A stretch of DNA of 5,642 bases from positions 1 to 5,642 of the forward strand of contig CALGCG010000080.1 of assembly GCA_937884485.1 (NCBI GenBank). Direction: 5' to 3'. The number at the start of each line of letters is the position of its first letter. The first letter of the stretch is position 1. The notes beneath the pieces are model-generated. The model saw only the letters and a program-made list of their open reading frames with translations. It was not told where the DNA came from and did not search any database. The translations under genes and the position numbers were made by a program. This stretch comes from an uncultured Bacteroidales bacterium (GTDB lineage: Bacteria > Bacteroidota > Bacteroidia > Bacteroidales > P3). Below are positions 1 through 4,768 of this stretch, piece after piece.

Positions 1-923
1 TTGGCAGGATTGCTCACAGCCATCGTTGTCTCGGCCTTGCCCTCGCCATTTACAGAGACAGAAGCAGTCTTCACCACCTTGTCGTTGGCATCCTTGAGGG
101 TGTAGCGCAGGGTCTTGCCTGCAGCGTTGTCGGCTGTAGCAGAGATCTTCAGGGTACCGTTCTTGTAGTTCTTGTCCAGGTCGGGGAGGATGAAGAGGTC
201 ATCGACACGCACCTGAGGACGGGCATACATGTATACCTCGCGAGCGATACCGGTGAAGCGCCAGAAGTCCTGGTCCTCGAGGTATGAGCCGTCGCACCAG
301 CGCATCACCTGCATGGCAACGAGGTTCTCCTTGCCGGGCACGAGGTAGGGAGTGATGTCAAACTCAGCAGCCATCTTGGCGTCCTCGCTGTAGCCTACAT
401 ACTTACCGTTGACCCATACCATGAGGTTCGATGTAGCCGAGCCCACGTGGAGGTATACCTGCTGACCCTTCCAGTCGGCAGGAATCATGAATGACTTACG
501 GTACGAACCGGTATAGTTGTTGCGCTCCTCGATGTAGGGAGGATTGGGCACAAACTGGAGGTTCCAGGGGTAACCCGAGTTGCGGTAGATGCGGTCGCCA
601 TAGCCAAGGATCTCAAAGAGGCCGGGTACGGGGAAGTTGTCCCACTTAGAGTCATCGTAACCCACGGCAAAGAAGCCAGCGGGAGCCTCGTTGTGGTTCT
701 TCACGAAATTGAATTTCCACTCGCCCGTCAGGTCAAGGTAGCGGGCACTCTTGCTCTTGTCGTTCTGCGCGGCAAGGTCGGTGTTCTCATAGGCGAAGTA
801 GGCGGCGCGTGCCTCCTTGCGGTTCTCCTGATTCACCTCAGGGTCGAGCCACATCTTCGGCTTCTGTGCGCTCACGCTCATGGCGATGGCGAGCGCACCT
901 AAGAAAAGCATGTTTTTCTTCAT
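1..923 (-). CDS. Secreted GH2 beta-galactosidase, N-terminal part (3' end off the window)
   Basis: Only the first 307 codons are present; the gene continues past the left edge. Family members of the LacZ type are usually about 1,000 residues and hydrolyse terminal beta-galactosides. Residues 1-19 form a signal peptide (Lys-Lys, a hydrophobic stretch, then VSA before Gln20), so the enzyme is probably periplasmic or exported. Residues about 60-235 match the GH2 sugar-binding jelly roll: LDLTGEWKFNF (64-73), PVPGLFEILGYG (98-109), VWVNGKYVGYSED (169-181) and RWCDGSYLEDQDFWRFTGI (208-226), the last very close to LacZ. From about 237 the immunoglobulin-like GH2 domain begins. The catalytic barrel is outside the window, so activity cannot be judged. 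The start ATG is fixed by the signal peptide and by a promoter about 50 bp upstream. Another GH2 activity is possible, but the LacZ resemblance is strong. Confidence 0.9.
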   Translation of the reverse strand, partial: MKKNMLFLGALAIAMSVSAQKPKMWLDPEVNQENRKEARAAYFAYENTDLAAQNDKSKSARYLDLTGEWKFNFVKNHNEAPAGFFAVGYDDSKWDNFPVPGLFEILGYGDRIYRNSGYPWNLQFVPNPPYIEERNNYTGSYRKSFMIPADWKGQQVYLHVGSATSNLMVWVNGKYVGYSEDAKMAAEFDITPYLVPGKENLVAMQVMRWCDGSYLEDQDFWRFTGIAREVYMYARPQVRVDDLFILPDLDKNYKNGTLKISATADNAAGKTLRYTLKDANDKVVKTASVSVNGEGKAETTMAVSNPA

Positions 924-972
924 AAATGTTAGTTAATATTGATTGGTTTGTAATGATTTTCATTAATCTAGG

Positions 973-1003
973 CAAAGATAAAACAAAATTATGAATCACG
1001 CAA
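973..1003 (-). promoter_or_regulatory. Bacteroidetes-type promoter for the beta-galactosidase gene
   Basis: On the minus strand a TATCTTTG box (973-980) matches the Bacteroidetes -7 consensus TAnnTTTG. A TTG (1001-1003) lies exactly 20 bp upstream, matching the -33 element at its usual 19-21 bp spacing. Transcription would start near 966-969, giving a leader of about 45 nt before the ATG at 923. The leader is AT-rich, with no clear Shine-Dalgarno sequence, as is common in this phylum. Confidence 0.7.
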
Positions 1004-1048
1004 CATACACGCGCGAAAGTTTTTCCAACTTAGCAAGTTACGGGATAT

Positions 1049-1143
1049 TTTCCCAGTCATTTGCAGGATTTCTCAGGTCAACAAATATTTTTTCTCAGGC
1101 TCGACGGCAGATTATCTCAGGTAACAAAAAAAATTATCGCAGG
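1049..1143 (-). promoter_or_regulatory. Phased TCTCAGG motif array, candidate operator
   Basis: TCTCAGG occurs at 1071-1077, 1093-1099 and 1115-1121, with the variant TCGCAGG at 1137-1143. The period is exactly 22 bp. Each copy is preceded by an A/T-rich ATT/TTA tetramer, giving an 11-bp core. Partial CAG or CAGG copies lie about one helical turn away at 1054, 1064 and 1108. The rest of each 22-bp unit is not conserved, which suggests protein-binding sites on one DNA face and not a simple duplicated tandem repeat. In the sense of the beta-galactosidase gene the motif reads CCTGAGA, and the array starts some 50-65 bp upstream of the -33 element. AraC-type regulators, including those of Bacteroidetes hybrid two-component systems, bind direct half-sites about 21 bp apart. 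That this array binds one is inference. Confidence 0.5.
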
Positions 1144-1219
1144 CGCAGTGATTACTGATTACGCTTACGCTTACACTTTTTGCACCCCCGCCATTGACGA
1201 CACACACCTTCTCACAATT

Positions 1220-1254
1220 TTTATTATATATATAATAATTATATATATAATAAA
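1220..1254. repeat. Perfect AT-only palindrome (16-bp arms, 3-bp loop)
   Basis: The left arm TTTATTATATATATAA (1220-1235) is the exact reverse complement of 1239-1254, with TAA between. The arms contain only A and T, so the element could extrude as a cruciform or form a weak RNA hairpin. There is no GC-rich stem or T-tract as in a standard terminator. Its role is unknown. Confidence 0.75.
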
Positions 1255-1305
1255 GTTTATACTACTTACAATCTGTAAGTAAGGAAAACCTACGCAAAAA
1301 TCTAA

Positions 1306-1331
1306 CTGAATACCTGAATACCTGAATACCT
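1306..1331. repeat. 8-bp tandem repeat CTGAATAC, three copies
   Basis: CTGAATAC is repeated head to tail at 1306-1313, 1314-1321 and 1322-1329, followed by a partial CT. All copies are identical, so the tract is probably prone to slippage. It lies about 300 bp upstream of the beta-galactosidase promoter, outside any gene I can support. Confidence 0.8.
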
Positions 1332-1362
1332 TGTCTTTTCTGACTTCCTTCATACGGATTTC

Positions 1363-1393
1363 GTTGACTCATCCTCCTAAGAAAGTTGACTCA
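1363..1393. repeat. Direct repeat GTTGACTCA, two copies 22 bp apart
   Basis: GTTGACTCA occurs at 1363-1371 and 1385-1393, a 22-bp period like that of the TCTCAGG array although the sequence differs. A further TGACT lies at 1341-1345. The pair could be a two-half-site operator or chance. Confidence 0.4.
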
Positions 1394-1442
1394 AAAATCC
1401 CCGATTTCATCGAAGATGTTGCCATTTTTTGGGGTTGTTTTT
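1393..1442 (-). terminator. Possible weak intrinsic terminator after miaA
   Basis: Downstream of and overlapping the miaA stop, the minus-strand transcript can pair CCCC (complement of 1431-1434) with GGGG (complement of 1399-1402), followed by A and five U. Flanking A5 and U5 tracts could extend the stem, and a small CATC-TTC-GATG hairpin sits inside the loop. The stem is short and the loop long, so this is tentative. Confidence 0.3.
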
Positions 1443-2340
1443 AAGATAAATTTGTAAGGATATGTTGTAAAATCTCCTCTTTTTGGTCAGGGTGGAACCA
1501 ACGGATGTCGGTATCGCGCTTGAACCAAGTCATCTGTTTGCGGGAATAAATGCGGGAGTTTTGCTTGATTTTTTCGATGGCAAAGTCCAAATCCCATTCA
1601 CCGTCCAGGTATTTGAACATTTCTTTGTAGCCTACGGTGTTGAGTGAGTTGAGTTGACGGTAGGGATATACACTACGTGCCTCTTCGACGAGGCCGTCGG
1701 CCATCATTTGGTCTACTCGGCGGTTGATGCGGTCGTACAGCTCTTCGCGTTCGCGGCGTAGACCAATCTTGACGATTCGGAAGGGACGTTCCTTGGCAGT
1801 GCGTGTGCGGAAAGATGTGTAGGTGCGCCCCGTCATATAGCATATCTCGAGGGCATGGATGACGCGCTTGGGATTCTTCAGGTCTACGATGCGGTAGTAC
1901 TCGGGGTCGAGCAGGCGCAGTTCATTGACCAAGGGCTCCAGTCCCTCCTGTTCGTAGCGGTCGAGCAGCGTACGGCGTGTGATGTCGTCCACGGTGGGAA
2001 TATCATCAATACCCTTGCATACGGCATCGATATACATCATGCTTCCGCCCGTAAGCAGCAGAGCGTTGTGTGAGTGGAACAGCTCCTCGGTGAGTTTCAG
2101 TACGTCAATCTCGTACTGGGCGGCACTGTAATAGTCCGTCAAGGCCAATTGCCCCACAAAGTGATGGCGTACCCTTGCCAACTCTTTGCCGGTTGGGGCG
2201 GCTGTCCCAATCTTAAGGTCGGCATACATCTGGCGGGAGTCGGCAGACACAATGTCGCAACCCAACATTTCGGCAATGCTGAGGCTCAACGCTGTTTTAC
2301 CTACTCCTGTAGGGCCTATCAATACGAAGAGGGTTTTCAT
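1441..2340 (-). CDS. miaA: tRNA dimethylallyltransferase (MiaA)
   Basis: A complete 299-residue enzyme, the usual length. It transfers the dimethylallyl group of DMAPP to N6 of adenosine-37 in tRNAs reading UNN codons, the step before methylthiolation by MiaB. Visible motifs are the P-loop GPTGVGKTAL (9-18), DSRQMY (34-39), the GGSMMY turn (98-103), the NPKRVIHALE helix (156-165), TVGYKEM (235-241) and the conserved C-terminal block NSRIYSRKQMTWFKRD (261-276). The start is firm because the P-loop must lie about nine residues in. It is downstream of lpxA and the pRiA4b-like gene on the same strand, the order I recall in Bacteroides. The 132-bp gap before it holds an inverted repeat and I see no consensus promoter there, so readthrough from lpxA is likely. 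Nothing looks damaged. Confidence 0.96.
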   Translation of the reverse strand: MKTLFVLIGPTGVGKTALSLSIAEMLGCDIVSADSRQMYADLKIGTAAPTGKELARVRHHFVGQLALTDYYSAAQYEIDVLKLTEELFHSHNALLLTGGSMMYIDAVCKGIDDIPTVDDITRRTLLDRYEQEGLEPLVNELRLLDPEYYRIVDLKNPKRVIHALEICYMTGRTYTSFRTRTAKERPFRIVKIGLRREREELYDRINRRVDQMMADGLVEEARSVYPYRQLNSLNTVGYKEMFKYLDGEWDLDFAIEKIKQNSRIYSRKQMTWFKRDTDIRWFHPDQKEEILQHILTNLS

Positions 2341-2371
2341 AAGGGAAATATACTAAGGAACATCAATATGA

Positions 2372-2450
2372 TTTCTTAGACGCAGATAACGCGGATGACG
2401 CAGATAGAGATTTGAAATCCGCGTATCTGTGTCATCCGCGTCTAAAGAAA
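2372..2450. repeat. Imperfect inverted repeat between miaA and the pRiA4b-like gene
   Basis: GCGGATGACGCAGATA (2391-2406) pairs with 2424-2439 at 15 of 16 positions, and the outer ends TTTCTTAGACGC (from 2372) and GTCTAAAGAAA (to 2450) also pair. The arms contain internal direct repeats: ACGCAGATA at 2380 and 2398, and ATCCGCGT at 2417 and 2434. A second pairing of 2381-2396 with 2417-2431 therefore competes with the first. This resembles the GCGGAT/ATCCGC extragenic palindromes I recall as frequent in Bacteroidales genomes, though I cannot check copy number. In RNA it would be a strong hairpin inside the likely lpxA-miaA transcript. Confidence 0.75.
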
Positions 2451-2472
2451 TATTTGTATCTGCCTTACTCGT

Positions 2473-3027
2473 TTATTCGTATGGGATGTTCTCTTCCAAC
2501 GATGCGGCATCGCCCATGCTGAAGCCATCGGGGTCGAACTCGTCCATGTCAAAATCTTCGTCGCCATAGAAGTTCTCTCCCAAGTCAAGGGTGGTGTCTT
2601 TGGCCATCAACTCGTCGAAGTCGATGGTTTGCTGGGGGGCATCTCCTTGCTTCTTGGTGCAGACGGCTTTATCCAGGTCTTTGCCATAGATGATTTCGGA
2701 CAACTCGATAAAGAATACACGGTCGGCCAATGGGTCGAAGACGTAAAGCAGATGTTGCTTCTCGTCCTCAAGCAATTCATTCAACGGTGTTTCACGCATG
2801 ATGTAGCTGTCTTCCTCGGAACTGCTGCCCATGTCTTCAAGAGTGACCTCCAACTCTTTTGCCCAACTTTCGTCGCAAATGAAGAATGAGGTCATCTGGT
2901 CATCGGTATAACCGCACGAAGTGAGTATGGCTTCATGCAAATCGTGAAATGTTGCTTCTGAATCTATCTTTATCTCTCTGCGAAAATCTTCTGTTTCATC
3001 AGAGATAATGGTGAATCTGTATACCAT
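2473..3027 (-). CDS. pRiA4b ORF-3-like (IS1096 passenger-type) protein of unknown function
   Basis: A 184-residue cytoplasmic protein with no signal peptide or membrane segment. The N-terminal half (about 1-125) has the pattern of the plasmid pRiA4b ORF-3-like family (PF07929): YRFTIISDETEDFRREI (3-19), a FHDLHEAI helix (27-34), MTSFFICDESW (45-55) and LLYVFDPLADRVFFIEL (93-109). The C-terminal 45 residues are rich in Asp and Glu with repeated Asp-Phe/Gly-Phe turns and are probably flexible. Homologues sit between lpxA and miaA in Bacteroides as I remember it, so this looks like a fixed chromosomal gene and not cargo of a mobile element. It starts 22 bp after the lpxA stop, so the two are probably co-transcribed. 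The molecular function is not known, and a link to lipid A or tRNA modification would be guesswork. Confidence 0.85.
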   Translation of the reverse strand: MVYRFTIISDETEDFRREIKIDSEATFHDLHEAILTSCGYTDDQMTSFFICDESWAKELEVTLEDMGSSSEEDSYIMRETPLNELLEDEKQHLLYVFDPLADRVFFIELSEIIYGKDLDKAVCTKKQGDAPQQTIDFDELMAKDTTLDLGENFYGDEDFDMDEFDPDGFSMGDAASLEENIPYE

Positions 3028-3049
3028 AATATATTAGGAGGATAATATG

Positions 3050-3817
3050 TTATCGAATGATTCCGCGTGATGAGCTCTCGATGAATGAAACGATGTACTC
3101 GATTTCGGGGCTCATGGGAATTTCTGCCTTGATGCGCTCCAATGCCTCGGTCACATTCAATCCACTGTTGTAGATCAAGCGATATGCGTTGTGGATGTGT
3201 TCAATCAGCTCGTTGCTGAAGCCACGGCGACGGAGTCCGATGAGATTGATACCGCTATAAGCTACCGGCTCGCGGGCGGCAATGATGTAGGGAGGGATGT
3301 CTTTGCTGAAGCGGGTGCCGCCTTGAATCATTCCATATCCTCCTACACGGCAGAACTGGTGCATCAATACGCTTGCACTGATGATGGTGTTGTCGTCGAT
3401 GATGATTTCACCCGCCATCTTGGTTGAGTTGCCGATGATACATCCGTTGCCGACAATGGCATCGTGTGCTACGTGTACGCTTTCCATCAGAAGGTTGTTG
3501 TTGCCCACAACGGTCTTATTCTTGGCTGCTGTACCACGGTTGATGGTTACATTTTCGCGGATAGTGTTGTTGTCGCCCACTTCGGCAGTAGTCTCTTCTC
3601 CACGGAATTTCAGGTCTTGGGGAATAGCACCGATGACAGCACCCGGGAATATGCGGTTGCCATTTCCTATGCGGGCACCATAGAGGATGTTCACATTGGC
3701 CATGATGACATTGTTGTCGCCAATGACCACATTCTTGTCGATAAAGCAGAATGGTCCGATTTCTACGTTGTTGCCAATCTTGGCTTCGGGGTCGATATAA
3801 GCTAATGGACTAATCAT
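3050..3817 (-). CDS. lpxA: UDP-N-acetylglucosamine acyltransferase (LpxA)
   Basis: A complete 255-residue protein, close to the usual 255-262. LpxA moves a 3-hydroxyacyl chain from acyl carrier protein to the 3-OH of UDP-GlcNAc, the first step of lipid A synthesis in the cytoplasm. Residues 1-190 show left-handed beta-helix hexapeptide repeats (IGNNVEIGPF, IGDNNVI, IGNGNRI). VHVAHD (114-119) supplies His118, equivalent to the catalytic His125 of E. coli. MHQFC (152-156) and GLRRRGFS (194-201) match conserved active-site regions, and the helical C-terminus ends SSSRGIIR. The start MISPLAYIDPEAKIG aligns with the family. In Bacteroides lpxA directly follows lpxC-fabZ; here the upstream flank is a repeat cluster and then a foreign gene on the other strand, so its native promoter or operon head is missing. 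No promoter consensus is seen in 3818-3860. Confidence 0.96.
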   Translation of the reverse strand: MISPLAYIDPEAKIGNNVEIGPFCFIDKNVVIGDNNVIMANVNILYGARIGNGNRIFPGAVIGAIPQDLKFRGEETTAEVGDNNTIRENVTINRGTAAKNKTVVGNNNLLMESVHVAHDAIVGNGCIIGNSTKMAGEIIIDDNTIISASVLMHQFCRVGGYGMIQGGTRFSKDIPPYIIAAREPVAYSGINLIGLRRRGFSNELIEHIHNAYRLIYNSGLNVTEALERIKAEIPMSPEIEYIVSFIESSSRGIIR

Positions 3818-3916
3818 TGTTAATTATGAATTATGAATTAGTAATTATGAATTATGGAAACTGAATATATGCATTGGCTGTGTCATAATTCAGAATTCAT
3901 AATTCATAATTCAGAA
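3818..3916. other. Rearrangement breakpoint or assembly junction
   Basis: Genes left of here all point left and genes right of here all point right. The right neighbour begins mid-gene, and the left neighbour has lost the lpxC-fabZ partner expected upstream. Codon endings also shift: the nucleotidyltransferase remnant strongly prefers C-ending codons (CTC GTC CTC GCC GCC GAC AAC), whereas lpxA and miaA are mixed. The breakpoint coincides with the AATTATGAATT repeats, a plausible substrate for recombination or assembler error. Confidence 0.6.
3820..3913. repeat. AATTATGAATT repeat cluster in inverted arrangement
   Basis: AATTATG-type units run forward through 3820-3856 (for example TTATGAATTA at 3831-3840), then in the opposite sense through 3884-3913 as ATTCATAATTCATAATTCA. 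Arm 3820-3849 matches the reverse complement of 3884-3913 at about 26 of 30 positions. A unique 27-bp spacer (3857-3883) lies in the centre. Short A/T repeats of this kind are, from memory, widespread between genes in Prevotella and relatives. This cluster marks the boundary between the leftward and rightward gene sets. Confidence 0.8.
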
Positions 3917-4333
3917 ACCGACCTTCTCGTCCTCGCCGCCGACAACCTCCTCTTCTTCAGTTTCCAGGAGTTCGTTGATTTTGCCAAGCAGAAGGGAACC
4001 AGCTGCATCATGTGCCACGAGCAGCCGAGCATCGAGAGGCTGCAGCGCACAGGAGTTGTCGTGCTTGATGAGAACAACCGCGTACTGAACATGGAAGAGA
4101 AGCCTCAGGTTCCGAAGTCGACATGGGCGGTGCCGCCGTTCTACATATACCTGAAGAAGGACCTCGACCTGGTCCGCCACAGTGTAGAGAACGGCTGCGG
4201 TAAGGATGCCCCCGGCAACCTCGCACACTATATGGTAGATAACACTGTCATGCACGCCTGGCCGATGTCGGCCGGCCGCTTCGACATAGGAAGTCTCGAC
4301 AGCTACGAAGAAGCAAAAAAACTGTTTGGATAA
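3854..4333 (+). pseudogene. 5'-truncated sugar nucleotidyltransferase, C-terminal remnant
   Basis: From about 3914 the frame encodes the back half of an NTP_transferase-fold enzyme (PF00483), the type that makes NDP-sugars from sugar 1-phosphates. DLLVLAADNLL (23-33 of the open frame) is the metal-binding Asp strand. GVVVLDENNRVLNMEEKP (67-84) is the conserved sheet with the EKP motif, followed by FYIYLKKD (96-103), a DAPGNLAHYM block (118-127) and GRFDIGSLDSYEEA (141-154). The N-terminal Rossmann part with the GxGTRLxPxT nucleotide-binding motif, roughly 90-100 residues, is absent. The open frame can start at an ATG at 3854, but its first 20 residues are translated repeat (HNSEFIIHNS) and not family sequence. 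The remnant ends one base before dut, as an intact operon gene would. It is either a broken gene or an intact one cut by misassembly. The exact sugar specificity cannot be told. Confidence 0.75.
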
Positions 4334-4334
4334 T

Positions 4335-4766
4335 ATGAAAGTAAGAATTGTAAACAAGTCGGCTTATGAGACTCCTTTTTATGCAACGGAGAAGTCGGCT
4401 GGTATGGATTTGAAGGCGAATATTACTGAGCCGATCACGCTCGGACCTCTGGAGAGGACTATGGTGCCGACGGGCCTTTTCATCGCCCTTCCGGACGGAA
4501 CTGAGGCGCAGGTGCGTCCTCGCAGCGGCTTGGCGGCGAAGTATGGCATATCGGTGCTGAATGCCCCTGGTACCATCGATGCAGACTATAGGGGAGAGGT
4601 GAAGGTGATCCTCGTCAATCTGTCCAATGAGCCTTTCGTCATCAATCCGGGCGAGAGGATCGCGCAGATGGTGGTGGCCCGTTACGAGAAGGTGGAATGG
4701 GACGAGGTCGAGGTGCTCGACGAGACAGAACGCGGTGAGGGCGGCTTCGGCTCAACCGGACGTTAG
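4335..4766 (+). CDS. dut: Deoxyuridine 5'-triphosphate nucleotidohydrolase (dUTPase)
   Basis: A 143-residue homotrimeric dUTPase, a normal length. It hydrolyses dUTP to dUMP and pyrophosphate, keeping uracil out of DNA and feeding thymidylate synthesis. With the ATG at 4335 as residue 1, all five signature motifs are present: SAGMDLKA (about 21-28), RPRSGLAAKYG (62-72), NAPGTIDADYRGEV (78-91) with the catalytic Asp and the uracil-hairpin Tyr, PGERIAQMVV (108-117), and the C-terminal glycine-rich RGEGGFGSTGR that closes over the nucleotide. The frame is also open from a TTG at 4326, but ATG 4335 gives MKVRIVNKS, which fits the family, and it lies one base after the preceding stop. That spacing suggests translational coupling. 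murF follows after 2 bp. Nothing appears missing. Confidence 0.96.
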   Translation: MKVRIVNKSAYETPFYATEKSAGMDLKANITEPITLGPLERTMVPTGLFIALPDGTEAQVRPRSGLAAKYGISVLNAPGTIDADYRGEVKVILVNLSNEPFVINPGERIAQMVVARYEKVEWDEVEVLDETERGEGGFGSTGR

Positions 4767-4768
4767 TT

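Larger units (their letters stand above)
924..1440. other. Gene-free regulatory and repeat region between the beta-galactosidase gene and miaA
   Basis: I see no convincing gene in these 517 bp. Short open frames such as 1061-1282 (plus) and 1171-1353 (minus) run through low-complexity AT sequence and encode Ile/Tyr-rich nonsense. The region holds the promoter, a 22-bp-phased motif array (1049-1143), an AT palindrome (1220-1254), an 8-bp tandem repeat (1306-1331), a 9-bp repeat pair (1363-1393) and a possible terminator (1393-1442). It acts as the upstream region of the beta-galactosidase gene and the downstream region of miaA. Confidence 0.7.

Noticed and set aside
1049..1158. The regularly spaced TCTCAGG motif as a CRISPR array
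   Set aside because: The repeated core is only 7-11 bp in a 22-bp unit, far too short for CRISPR repeats and spacers, and there are no cas genes.
1220..1254. The AT palindrome as a rho-independent terminator
   Set aside because: The stem has no G or C, it is more than 180 bp past the miaA stop, and no separate T-tract follows on either strand.
1061..1282. Short open frames on both strands in the 924-1440 gap as genes
   Set aside because: They translate the AT palindrome and other low-complexity sequence into Ile/Tyr runs, match no family pattern I know, and overlap each other on opposite strands.
3037..3042. AGGAGG on the plus strand as a Shine-Dalgarno sequence
   Set aside because: The flanking genes are both on the minus strand and no plus-strand gene starts just downstream, so it is incidental.
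3191..3805. Open frames on the plus strand opposite lpxA
   Set aside because: They are antisense shadows of strong hexapeptide-repeat coding sequence, and lpxA is complete and unambiguous in its own frame.
4326..4334. TTG at 4326 as the dut start
   Set aside because: It would overlap the preceding gene and add three residues (MDN) not typical of the family. ATG 4335 gives the normal dUTPase N-terminus and one-base spacing.
3904..4357. Minus-strand frames opposite the nucleotidyltransferase remnant
   Set aside because: The plus frame contains clear NTP_transferase motifs. The reverse frames are Arg/Ser- or Val/Leu-rich with no recognisable motif.
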